From positions 1-53,260 of the forward strand of contig CALSCO010000183.1 in the NCBI GenBank assembly GCA_943704415.1: a stretch of 53,260 nucleotides of DNA, read 5' to 3'. This DNA comes from Parvularia atlantis (Eukaryota > Opisthokonta > Rotosphaerida). The notes beneath the pieces were generated by a model that did not search any database, was not told the origin of the DNA, and saw only the letters and a list, made by a program, of their open reading frames with translations. Shown piece by piece: positions 1-18,810 of the stretch (within the stretch, counting starts at the first letter, position 1; each line of letters starts with the position of its first letter). Position numbers and translations under genes: made by a program.

Positions 1-760
1 GGGCGGGGGCGGAGCCGTGCCGAGCGGCGGGGGCGCGGCGGGCGGTTGGATCGGCGGCGCGGACGGCACGCCAGCGCCCGCAAAGGGGATCTGCGATTCG
101 GCGATGCGGGTGAGGCGCGCGACGATGATGCGTGCGGTGCGACGCACGGCGCGGCCCGCGAGCACGCCGCCCTGCTTGGCGAAGAGCGGCGGCTCGGCGC
201 AGAGCGTGTAGCCGAGGCGCTGGTAGAACGACTGGCGGTCCTTGGTGCAGAGGACGACGTGCGCGATGCCGAGGCTGCGCGTGGGTGCTGTCGGCGGCGG
301 CTGCACGCGAGCATATCGCGCGCACGCACGACACGACCAGGTCCTCGGCCGCGCGCATCATCTGCGAGCCCAACCCACGTCCGCGGTGCGCGCGCTGCAC
401 GACGACTGCGAGCGCGAATTTCGGTGCAGCTGCGAGCCGGGCCGTGCGCACCAGACTCGATCAGCGCGCCCGGCTCGCCGCTGAGCAGCAGCTGCACGGG
501 CGTGACGAGGGCGTATGCGAGCACGTCGTGGCCCTGGTCGTCCTCGTCTTCGTTGTCGACGGCGATCAGCGAGCAAGGCAGGTCGTCGCACGAGCGCGCG
601 AGCGAGTGCATCCTTTGTTTGCTGCGCGTGAGCGATCGCATCCGCCCCGCGCGCGCGCGCGCGCGCACCGCACGTGCTCCGAGCGCGGCCACTCGGCCGC
701 CAGCAGCCGCGCAGCCGCGCCGGCGCACTCTGGCCGGTCATGCAAGCGCACAATGCGCAT
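1..760 (-). CDS. NAA80: NAA80-like GNAT N-acetyltransferase (3' end cut by window edge)
   Basis: This is a GNAT-fold acetyltransferase whose best match is NAA80 (NAT6), the enzyme that acetylates processed actin N-termini in animals. The first exon begins MRIVRLHDRPE and continues to AEWPRS, like the NAA80 N-terminus. After two short introns with GTGCG-type donors come the acetyl-CoA motif VVVQRAHRGRGLGSQMM (Q-x-x-R-G-x-G class) and then FYQRLGYTLC, the usual GNAT beta6-7 region. The visible end is very proline-rich (APPIQPPAAPPPLGTAPPPP). Human NAA80 has a proline-rich segment that binds profilin-actin. The start was chosen at the ATG just before the conserved segment; an upstream in-frame Met exists near 832. 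No stop is reached before base 1. Assignment to NAA80 rather than another GNAT is inference from the N-terminus and the proline tract. Confidence 0.72.
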
Positions 761-1302
761 TTGCCTTAAAACGGCACAATGCGCGTCGCGCGACCAGCCA
801 ATCGGCGAGGCCCAAAGCCCGGAAAGGGGCAATACGCGTCTTTGCGGTCACCGCGGTCGCGTGCTGCACACGGCGCGCGGCTCTGTGCGCGTGCGCCGCT
901 CTTCCCGCGGCCCCAGCCGTGTGCGCCGCGGCGTGTACGCGGGGCCGGCGTGCGGTGCGCGCGCGCGCTGGGTGGCGTGCGGGGTGGTCAGTGCGGTGCG
1001 GGCGCGGCTGAGTGACGTGGTCTTTGCCGCCAACGCCGTGTTGTGCACAGGCGCACACTCTGGGCGCAAAGGCGCGCGCGGCGTGGGGACGGCCGCGCGG
1101 GTGGGCGCGCGGGTGACGCGGGTGGCACGCTGCGGGACGATGCGCGCCGCGGGTGGGGACGACGCGCCCGGTTGCGCACACGAAGCCCCCCTCTTCAGCC
1201 CGCCTGCGACCCCGTCTGCGCTCGCTCACACTGGTCGGTGATGGTGACAACGCGCCCGTGCACGCCGCCAGCCCCGCCGCCCGCACCACCAACCAAGCAG
1301 CC
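761..1302. promoter_or_regulatory. Divergent intergenic region between NAA80-like and PP2C genes
   Basis: About 540 bp separate the two start codons. The stretch is rich in alternating GC and has no open frame resembling a protein. I see no clear TATA box. It presumably carries both promoters and 5' leaders. Confidence 0.4.
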
Positions 1303-3126
1303 ATGGGGCAGATGCTCTCGGAGCCTGTGACGGAGAAGCACAGCACGAGCGGCGCCAACGAGCGGCTCGCGTTTGGCGCGTCAGCGATGCAGGTGCACAG
1401 GACCCGCGCGCAGCAGCAGCACGTCGCGCTCAGACGACGCGCGCGCGTGGTAGGGATGGCGGATAAGCATGGAGGATGCGCACACGACGCTGCTCGACGT
1501 CGACCAGAAGCTCAACACGAGCTTCTTCGCCGTGTTTGACGGCCACGGCGGTGCGGCGCGCGCTTTCTCGTCATGCCGTGCTCACGGGCGAATCCCCCCA
1601 AACCCCTTCGCGCGCCCGCCGCCAGGGAGCTCGGCTGCGCGGTACGCCGGCCGCAACGCCCACGTCCGCGTCGTCTCGGACAAGGAGTTTGAGAAGAAGA
1701 ACTACCACGCCGCGCTCAAGAACGGCTTCCTCGGCCTTGACGCGGACCTGCGCAAGGGTGCGTGCGCCCCGCCCGCGAGCCGCGGCCGTGCGTGTGCTCA
1801 CACCCGCGTGCAGACCCCACGCACATGCGTGAGCCGTCGGGCTGCACCGCCGTGGCCGTGCTCATCACCGACGACAACCGCGTCTTCTGCGCCAATGCGG
1901 GCGACTCGCGCTCGGTCATCTCGTCCAAGGGCGTGGCCATCCCGCTGTCGTACGACCATAAGCCGACGGGCGCCAGTGCGTGGCCCCGCGCGCGCCCTCG
2001 GCCACGCTCACGCCGCGCGCCTCGCGCACAGCCGAGAGCGACCGCATCAGCAAGGCCGGCGGCTTTGTGCACTTTGGCCGTGTGAACGGTGCGTGAAACG
2101 CGTGTGCGACGCGTATGCGGGCCGCATGGCCTGACGCAGCGCGTGCGCAGGCAACCTCGCGCTGTCAAGAGCCTTTGGCGACTTTGAGTTCAAGCAGAAC
2201 AAAGACCTGCCGCCCGAGCGCCAGATCGTCACCGGTGCGTTCTGCTTGCTTTAGCTTGCAGGTTTGTGACGCTTGGCGGCGTCCCGCAGCCGACCCGGAT
2301 ATCATCGAGCGCGCCATCCAGCCCGAGGACGAGTTCATCGTGATCGCGTGTGACGGTGCGCCGCGGCGGCGCGCTGCTGGTGACTGCCGGCCTGACAGAC
2401 GTGGGCTAGGGATCTGGGACTGCATGACCAACCAGCAGGTGGTCAACTTTGTGCGGCCACGCATCGCCGCGGGCCAGGCGCTGGACCAGATCTGCGAGGA
2501 GGTGCGCCTGCAGTGCTTGGCACACGGCCGCCGTGCTGACAGAGCCCGCGCGCGCGCAGCTCATGACCAACTGCCTCGCCAAGGGGTCTCACGCGCTCGG
2601 CGTCGGCTGCGACAACATGACTGTCGTCATCGTCGGGCTGCTCATGGGGAAACCGATGCAGGCCCTGGTCGAGATGTGTCAGACGCCGTCCAACGCGCCG
2701 CCGGTGGACGACAAGTGCGCCGCCGCGCCAGCACCGTGCGCGCGCTGATCTGACCTGGCCATTGACCACGCAGGGCGCCCCCGACCGACGAGGAAATGGC
2801 CGGCGAGCGGCAAGGACAGGCGTCAGACACGTCGGCGCCGCAGCAGGCAGGAGCGGTGCGCCACGTCTGACCGCCGCGCGTGCGCTGACCCTGTGCCCCG
2901 TCCTGCCACCGCCGCAGAGCATGTACCAGGTGTACGCCGCGCAGTTCAACTCGGAGATTGAGGAGTACTCTGGCGCCTCGACGGCGAGCTCGACGACGTT
3001 CTCGTACGACGACGACGAGGAGAACGACGAGCACGATCACTTTGAGGTGCGCGCGCACGGCCCCGCGACGCGGCTCGTGCTGACCGCGCGCCCGCGCAGG
3101 ACTCGATGACGCACGACAGCACGTGA
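1303..3126 (+). CDS. PP2C-type protein serine/threonine phosphatase (Ptc2/3-like)
   Basis: This is a metal-dependent (Mg/Mn) PP2C phosphatase. The N-terminus [14 protein letters not shown] is the family signature of fungal Ptc2/Ptc3-type enzymes; Gly2 after Met could be myristoylated. Spliced exons give [18 protein letters not shown], then [34 protein letters not shown] followed by [10 protein letters not shown], and [10 protein letters not shown]. These supply all the aspartates of the bimetal site. After the catalytic core an acidic C-terminal tail ([17 protein letters not shown]) is added by the last exons. The final intron is 3047-3099. At least nine short introns are needed, most with GTGC donors. 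Expected roles are dephosphorylation of stress MAP kinases or checkpoint kinases, by family. It converges on the beta-adaptin gene. Confidence 0.93.
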
Positions 3127-3466
3127 GCACCCGTCAAAAACAGGCCCCAGCCCGGGCGGCCTGTGCGCTGCGCGTGCGCGCCCCTTCATGCATTTACACA
3201 CTGCCTTCCGTTTCCCGTTCCGTTCCTTTCGTCCCGCAGATGGCGCCCCCTCGTCCCGACCCCTTCGCGTCCGCGCATCGTGTCTGTCCTGGCCCTCGCC
3301 CTCGTCTTACTTCTTTCCTTCCGTCGCGCCTGTCGCTGCTCCTCCGCCCAGTGTACAGCTCTGTTGGTGCGATGTGGAGGAGGACATCGAACCACTGCAA
3401 CACAGCAGACACAGAAGGGGGGGGGGGGGGGGGCGCAGACAAAAAGAGCACAAGATCTGACGCGTT
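3127..3466. other. Convergent intergenic region with a G17 tract
   Basis: This is the 340 bp between the PP2C stop and the beta-adaptin stop. It is less GC-rich and pyrimidine-rich on the plus strand, and holds a run of 17 G at 3417-3433. It should contain the 3' ends of both transcripts. No conserved open frame is seen. Confidence 0.5.
3417..3433. repeat. Poly-G homopolymer (17 nt)
   Basis: An uninterrupted run of 17 G lies in the convergent 3' intergenic region. Its length may be unstable or mis-assembled. Confidence 0.85.
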
Positions 3467-6400
3467 CTACTGCTGCCCGTGGCGGAGTATGTTCTGCAGC
3501 GCCTCCTGCATCGATGCGACGTATTGCTGGCGCACGGCGGGGTGAGGCACGGCCCCGCCGTGCGCGCACGCGACAGCGCACCATCGCCGTCGTCTTGACC
3601 GAGCACATGGCCGACGTCAGCGACGAGTCCACGTTGACCTCGGTCAGGATCACGCTCCGATCGTGCTGCATGCGCACGGCCGTGTACAGCAGCGTCTGAG
3701 GCGGGCGGGCGTCAGCGGCAAGCCTGCAGTAAGTCTGCGCCACAGCCGCAGCCGCACCTGGCCCTCGACGCTGCGCTCCGCCACCGTCACGACGTTGTTC
3801 AGCTGCAGCTTGCTGCGCAGCGCCTCGATGCTGTCGGCCAAGCCGTCAGCGACGCGCCTGCGAGCGCTTGCAGCGCGCGCGTGCCTCGGGTAGCGCAGGC
3901 CGTCGACCTGCACCACGCGCTCGTTCTCGCTCGGGATCTCCTTCCACATCTGCAGAAAGTCGTTCCGCGCTACTTCCGGGTTCTCCACGAAGATGATGTG
4001 CAGCGGGAGTGGCGTCTGTGCACACAGGTCAAACCGTGGCCGCCGCTGCGACGCGCGTCCCGGCGAGGCACACCTGGAAGTAGAACACGGACACGTTGTT
4101 CTTGACGGCGACTTGCAGGTTGTTGATCGGGTCCTTGGGCCTGCAGTGCGCACACGTTCTCAGAGCCACTCATGCAGCATGCACGGTGCGCACGCGAGCT
4201 GGCCCGTCAGCACGAGCGGGAGCGACGTCTCGGCCGACTGGTTCGGCGGGAGCGGGGAGCGGACCTGGAGCGGCGCGCCCGGGCTGAGGCCGAACGCATT
4301 GGTGTTGAACTGCGGGCGCGCGCCATGAGAGGCTCCACGCACGGACGCACGCACACGCACCTGCACGCCAAAGTCGCCCATCGGCTGCAGCGCCCGGTTG
4401 GAGAACGTCAGGTCGAGCGCGACCTTGCCACCGCGGCGCGCAAAGGTGCCGTGGATCTCGAGGCCCATGGCCTGCCGCGCCGCGCGTGAGCACGCAGCCG
4501 GCGCAGCCCCTCTCGCACGCACGCTCGCGGCCGGGAGGAGCACGCGCTTGGGCAGGACCACGCGCTGCTCGGCCGTGAACACATCGGTGATGTTGGTCGA
4601 CGAGTTGTTGCTCATGCCGAAGACTGGGCACGCCGCTGAGGGTGAGCCAGCGCCGTCCAGCCCGTTACGGGCACGCGCACAGTTCACGTCCTGCAGCGTC
4701 GCACTCGAGCTGCCCAACGTCTGCGCAGCCGGCGTGGGGTCGTACGGCGCCGCCTCGACCGGCTCAGACGAGTAGTCGTTCTGCGCAGGGCGCGAGCGCC
4801 TCAGCCGCCGCGCACGCGCGCGCGCCGCGACCCAGCACCAGGTCCAGGTCGAGCAGGTTCATGATGTTGGCACCACCGGCCCCGCCCACGCTCACGCCCA
4901 TGGCCTGCTGCCGGCCGCCGCCCATCGCGTTGTCGCCGCCAAAGACGTCCGTCGGCCTGAGCATGCAACATGCGCGTCAGTTCTGCACGGCGCGCGGCGC
5001 ACAGGCGGGGCACGTACACGACCGTCGTGCGGGGCACTGCCATGTCATCGTCGCGGTCGGCCGAGGCCGCAGCGGTGCTCGACGCGGCCGTCTTGCGTGC
5101 GCGCGTCGACACGGCGCCGAGGAACGACGACGGCGGCTGGCGCGGCCACGCGTGAGCGGCTGACGCCGAGCACCGGCACACGCACCTTGTGGTAGACAGA
5201 CGCCAGCGTGCCGATGTAGAACATGAGGTCGTCCAGCAGCGCCGGCTCGAGGTTGTCCATCAGGCCCGCGTTCTTAATCGACTTCTCCGACATGACGACG
5301 GCCTGCGACGCACGCAACAAGAGCGTCAGCGCGCACGTTGAGACGATCGGATGTGCGCATGCGCGTACCTTGGCCGCCTGCGGGTCGGCCGAGAGCAGGC
5401 GCCAGTACATGAAGCCGCGGTCGCGCAGGTCCGGGTTGTCGACGCTCTCTGCGTGTGAGCGGTGAGACGGGTGCGGGGTGCAGGGCGCTGCGGACGGACG
5501 GCCGCACCCGTGACCCACTTGAACACGCGCTTGATCAGCTGCTCCGCCTCGGTCGGGCGCATGAGGAACAGCTTGACGGTGGCCGTGAGCAGGGCCAGCT
5601 GGACCTGCAGCGCGGCGCATCAGCGTGTATAGCTCAAGCGCCCAACTGTCGGCGCGGCGCACGTCGCTCGGCTCCTCGAGAAAGTTCTCAGCGAAGCTCT
5701 CCATCAGCTCGTGCGCGTTGTCGATGCGGTCGGCGTACTGCCCGATGATCCAGATCATGGAGGCCTGCGGGACGCGCGGCGCCAGTTGGCACGAGCGGGC
5801 GCCGTGTCGCGCTGGCACACCTTGGCCTCGGGCTCGTCAAGCGTGTCGAGGTTCTCACACAGCGTGCCGATGATGCTCTCGTAGCGGTTGGGGTACTTGC
5901 GGAAGATGTCCTTGATGACCACGACGGCCTCCTGCACGACGTAGCTGACCTTGGTCTGGCGCGGCGCTAGGCGTGAGGGCCAGGCGATAACGCTGCAGCA
6001 CGCGGCGGCGGCGGCGCAGACGCACCTGGATCAGCTCAAGCAGCACATCGATGCACCGGTCCGCTGCGCGTTCGATCTTGACCTGCGCAGCGCCGCGCGT
6101 CACACAACGGTGCGCACTACGGCCGCACTAGCCATCCGCACCGCGCAGATGCCGATCGCGCGCACGGCCTTGCGCACAAAGTCCACGTCGACCTCGGTCG
6201 AGTACTCCTTCAGCTCCGACAGGACCACCTCGACGTTGGCCGCGGTCGTCTTGCGGACCATGATCTCGAGCTTGACGAGCTTGACGTAGATCGGGTCGTT
6301 ATACTCGCAGAAGAAAATCTGCGCGCAGGCGATGTCGGCGCTGTGCGCCGTCGCACTGCGATGCGCACCTGCAGCTCCTCGTCGAGGATCTCGGGACGCT

Positions 6401-7900
6401 TCTGGATGAGCAGAAGGACGTTGCGCAGGGCGACGTACTGAACCTCGGGCATGTCGGAGCGCAGGAGGGTCACTGGGGCGCAGCGACGGCGGCGTCAGCG
6501 CGGCGACGGCGGCGTCAGCGCGGCGACGGCGGCGTCAGCGCGGCGACGGCGGCGTCAGCGGCCGCGCGTTAATGCGGGCCAATAGACAGACCCAGCGGCG
6601 GCGACATCTTCTTGCAGTACATCTTCTTGATGTCCTCGGTCGAGAAGTGCGGCATGCAGTGCATGATGAGCTGCACGCAGGCTCAGCGCCGTCGCGCGTC
6701 ATGCCTACTGCGCGCGCGCGGGCGCACCTTGACCGACGACAGCACGACCGCGCCGTTGGCGTGGAACAGGCGCGGCGCCACACGCTCGGCGATCGTCTCA
6801 GCCTCGGACGCGTCTTGCGGGTCGTACATGAGCAGCGAGTCGAGGATGTACGTCTGGCCCCACCTGCGGGCGGCACGTGCGCGGCGCCGTGAGCATCGCG
6901 CGCGTACGCTCGGCGGGCCGGTGCGCACTCGGAGCACTCCTGCAGCGCCGTGAGCATCTTCATGACCGTGCTGAAGTTCATGTTAATCTCGACGCCGCCC
7001 TCGGTCACCGCATCAATCTCCGTCAGCGCGGCCATCGCGTTGGCCACGACCATCGGGTTCGAGTCGGACAGCAGGTCGCGCAGGTTGTCCAGGAAGCCCT
7101 GCGCGCCGTCAGTGTCAGCACGACGATGGGCATGTGAGGCGCGCGCGCACGTGGTCGTTGACGATGTCACGCTCGTGCTCGTACAGCTTGACGACATTGA
7201 GTGCGGCAGTCTTGCGCACGTACGGGTCCTCGTCCTGCGCGTGCGCGCACGTGTGCGTCAGCGCCTGCCCGCGGCGCTGCGCGGGCGCACGAGCCTTGAG
7301 GCACTTGCGCAGCGGCTCGGTGATGGCCTCCGTGATCTTGTCAACGTGGATGTAGCCCATTGTGCGGATGGCGAGGCCGCGGATGAGCGGGTTGGGGTCG
7401 TCGGCGTCCTGTGCGCGGCGTGCGTGAGCGCGCCCGACCGCTGTGTAAGGGCCTGCACGCACGCGGATGAACGAGTTGACCGACATGAGCGCGAGCTCGG
7501 GCTTGAGCCTGGCGTAGGTGATGACGTACAGGTAGACCATCTTCTTGAGCTCGAGCGTCGTCGTCTGCGCGTCGCGCGGTCGGCCCACGCTTGTGCACGG
7601 AGGGGGGGGGGGGGCAAATGGGCGGCACCTGCATGTGCGCGAGGACCTCCGGGAAGAGCGCGCTCATGTCGTTGCCGAGGGTCATGTTGGCGATGATCTT
7701 CTTCATCGCCGCGATCTTGCGCTTCTTGTTCTCGTTCATGAGCTCAGCCTTGAGCTCGGGGATCTCGCCTGGCGGTTGCCGCGCGGCGTGTGCGCACGTT
7801 TTTCGCGGGCGCGCGCCGTCAGCGCCCCGCCCGCCCTTTCGTGTGCGCGCCGCCACGCCGCACCGCGCTTGGTCGTGCCGAAGTACTTGGCGTCCGACAT
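3467..7900 (-). CDS. AP-1/AP-2 adaptor complex beta subunit (beta adaptin)
   Basis: This is the large beta subunit of a clathrin adaptor complex at the trans-Golgi or plasma membrane. It starts [14 protein letters not shown], the canonical beta1/2-adaptin N-terminus. HEAT-repeat trunk exons follow, such as [32 protein letters not shown] and [18 protein letters not shown]. Further on come [20 protein letters not shown] and exons matching the rest of the trunk. A hinge with a clathrin box (NLLDLDL, near 4840-4860) precedes a two-part appendage (ear) domain. The protein ends [13 protein letters not shown]. There are many short introns. One, 6473-6591, is mostly a 20-nt tandem repeat and has a GTCTGT donor; splicing it restores MSPPLVTLL exactly. 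Single genes of this type often serve both AP-1 and AP-2 in protists; which applies here cannot be told. The start lies 107 bp from the divergent WDR81-like start. Confidence 0.94.
6481..6560 (-). repeat. Four 20-nt tandem repeats inside a beta-adaptin intron
   Basis: Four copies of a 20-bp unit (cggcgacggcggcgtcagcg on the plus strand, first copy with one change) fill 80 of the 119 nt of intron 6473-6591. Read on the coding strand every copy contains CTGAC, the sequence that looks like the branch site in other introns of the window. Confidence 0.9.
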
Positions 7901-8007
7901 GGCTGCGCGTCGGGGAGGGGGGGGCACGCCGCCTGTGGTGCCGTGCGCGTGAGCAGAGCAGCAGAGGAGCGGGTGATGGCTACGCTCACAATCACCGTCA
8001 AATACCA

Positions 8008-16351
<8,344 letters not shown>

Positions 16352-16502
16352 CGATGTCGGAAGAGCAGCCAAAAGCACATATTGCCGCTACGCACGCACA
16401 CGCGCAACAGCTCAGAGCGCAAAACGACTAGGGGGAGGAACCGGGAGGAGGACGGGAGAGAAACAAAAAAAGCTCAGGTGGGTGCCAGACTGGACGCCAG
16501 GG
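16352..16502. other. Short convergent intergenic region
   Basis: This stretch of 151 bp lies between the WDR81-like stop and the Ena/VASP stop. It is relatively A-rich, with a run of seven A near 16466 on the plus strand. It presumably holds both 3' ends. Confidence 0.4.
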
Positions 16503-18515
16503 TCACTGACGGATGGCTGCACGCGCGCACGCGCACGGGTCAGCCGCGGCGTCCAGGCAACGCAGCGGCTCTGCGCACCGGCAAGGATCTCGGCCTTGAC
16601 CCTATCGAGCTCGGCCCGGAAGTCGGCCAGGAGCTCGGCCTTGAGCGCCAGGAGCTCCTCGCTGACGATGGCCTGGCGTAGGGTGCACCGCGTCAGGTGT
16701 GTGCGCGTGGCGTGCGATGCGTGCGCCGCACCGACTTCTTGGTCAGCGAGTTAGACTTGCCGTTGGCGAGCTTGGGCGCCTGTGCGCGCGGTGTGCTCAG
16801 CGCCTGCGCACACATGCCACGGCCCGCGAGCACCGTCGGCGGCGAGCTGACCGCCTTGTTGACGCTGTTGAGCGAAGCCTGCTTTGGGATGGCCTTCTCG
16901 ACCACGATGGCCGGACCGCCCGGGGGCGGCGGCGGCGGCGCGTTGTCCTGGTCCTCGCCAGCCGCGGCGCTGGGAACCACCACGGGGGCAGCTGCGGCTG
17001 CGGCCTCGGCGGCCTTGCGCTTGGCGGCGAGCTTCGACTGTTGTGCGCGCGGCACTTGAGACGACAGCGCAGACACACCGTCCAGGTGTCCGCGCACCGC
17101 CATCTCGCCCATCATGTCCATCGGTGCAGGCGCGCTCGACGATGCCGGCCGCGCAGACGTGCTGGTCGCCGTCGGCGGCGCGAGCCTGTCACCCGCGTTG
17201 CTGTTGTCCTCGGACGGTTCCTGCTGGCCGCGTGCGCGTGAGCACGCGTGCGTGTACCGTGCGCCGGGACGCTGCGTGCTCACCCTCTTCTTCAGCTTGG
17301 CCGCTGCCAGCTGGTCTGCGAGGCCGCCGCCGCCGCCGCCACTGCTGCTGCTGGGCGGCGGACCGGGCGGCGGCGGCGGCGGCACACCGCCGGACGGGGC
17401 GGGCATGGCATGCGACGGCGCAATCGGCTGCGCTCGCGCGCATCAGGCCCCAAGCCGTGTTGCGCGCACGCACGGGCGACGCACGGCGGCCGGCGCCGAG
17501 TCCACGGGTGCAGCCGGCGGGGGCGGCACGGCCGATTGCGCTGCGATCGGGGGTCGGTCAGTCGGCCGTGGCAGGGCGCCGGGACGCTCAGCCGGCGCAC
17601 GTTTGTGCGGCAGCGTCTTGTATCCGGCGTTCCCGGCCAGCTTGGATTGCTGCGCGGGCGGCTGCGATGGCGGCGCGACGCCCGGGATGGCCGGCAGGGC
17701 GGACGCGGGCGCCAGGGACCGGCGGTGCTCGGCCTTTTTCGTGCGTGCGCAGGTGAGCGCCTGTGCAGCTAACCCCCCTCTCTTCGTGCGCGCGCGCGCA
17801 CCTTGGTCGCGGCCGACACGGGCGTGGCGGCGGGCGCGGGCGTGGGCTGCGTCGCGCACGTGAGACGCGAAAGTGTGCGGGAAGGCGCGCGCGCACCTCG
17901 GGCGCCGCGGCGGGCGCAGGCGTCTGTGCTGCGGCTGGGCGGCGGCGCGCACGGCGTCAGCCAAGCTGCACGTGCTGCACGTGCTGCACGCGCGCGGCAC
18001 CGTTGATGGTCCGAACGGCGTTCTCCAACGCCGTCCCAAACATGTTGGCGTCCTCGCGCGACGTGAAGTTGATTCCGTACGCGTACCGCGAGTCCTGCCA
18101 CGCGCGCGCGCGTCGTCGGCCTCGCAGCCCTCTCACGCCGCACGCGCACACGCGCGCACCTGCCACTGGTGGAACGTGTCGGTGGCGCGGCGGTACTCAA
18201 GGTTGACGTAGAGCGGCGAGTTGATGACGACCTGCGGCCGTGCGCGCGGCTGAGCGCGCGCATCCTCCCGTGCGCGCGCGCCGACGGCCGCACCGACTGG
18301 TCCGCGAGGCAGCGCGCGACGACGCGGTACGAGCCCTGCCCTGAGTGCCTGTACAGCTCGACGACGGACGGGCCCTGGCCGGCCTGCACCCATTGCCTCG
18401 ACTGCGCGCGCGCGCGTGTCCCGCGTGAGCCGCGCCGTGTGTGGCGCGCCTCGCGCACCTGGCTGTTGTAGTACAGCACGACGGCCTGCGCGCTCACGAC
18501 GGAGACCTCGGCCAT
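16503..18515 (-). CDS. Ena/VASP family actin regulator
   Basis: This is an actin polymerase that acts at filament barbed ends. The N-terminal EVH1 domain starts MAEVSVVSAQAVVLYYNSQ. It continues RQWVQAGQGPSVVELYRHS, SYRVVARCLADQ, PQVVINSPLYVNLEYR and FHQWQ, then YAYGINFTSREDANMFG. The ligand-binding aromatics (Tyr in VLYY, Trp in RQW, Phe in FHQW) are all present. A proline-rich centre has GGVPPPPPPGPPP runs for profilin binding. A G-actin-binding motif follows (GLADQLAAAKLKKR), then a second polyproline block and a C-terminal tetramerisation coiled coil (EELLALKAELLADFRAELD, then RVKAEIL). The last intron ends just before the closing IRQ and stop. All four Ena/VASP modules are therefore intact. 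The gene is in tandem with ARFGAP1, the only same-strand neighbours in the window. Ena/VASP is usual in animals and amoebozoans and is generally absent from Dikarya. Confidence 0.93.
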
Positions 18516-18729
18516 GGGGGGCGGGGGGCGCGCGCGCACGGCTTGGCTTCGCTGCTGCTGCTTTGTCTGCGGCACGCGAACGCACGCACGCGCCGTCAAC
18601 AGCGGCAGTCCGAGGCGGTCTCACCATGCGCGTGCCCCTCCGCGCGCGCCCCCCGCGCCGGGCCGGCAGCCGTGGGCGCAACCCGCGGCCCGTCCGGCGC
18701 ACAGCACGCGCGCACGCGCCGCGGCCCAA

Positions 18730-18753
18730 CCCCGACCCCGACCCCGACCCCGA
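18730..18753. repeat. CCCCGA tandem repeat (4 copies) with G-quadruplex potential
   Basis: Four perfect CCCCGA units lie between the ARFGAP1 stop and the Ena/VASP start. On the transcribed-sense (minus) strand this is four G4 runs with two-base loops, a classical quadruplex pattern. It would lie in the ARFGAP1 3' UTR or the Ena/VASP promoter/5' leader. Confidence 0.8.
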
Positions 18754-18810
18754 CCTGCCGCACAATGAAAAAAAAGTCTTCGCATCGTTTTCAGTCAACA
18801 CATCGAATGG

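Noticed and set aside
6481-6560. Direct repeats considered as a CRISPR-like array
   Set aside because: The units are contiguous without spacers and lie inside a eukaryotic intron.
16884-17756. Long plus-strand frame opposite Ena/VASP
   Set aside because: Antisense of the polyproline region. The minus strand carries a full Ena/VASP protein.
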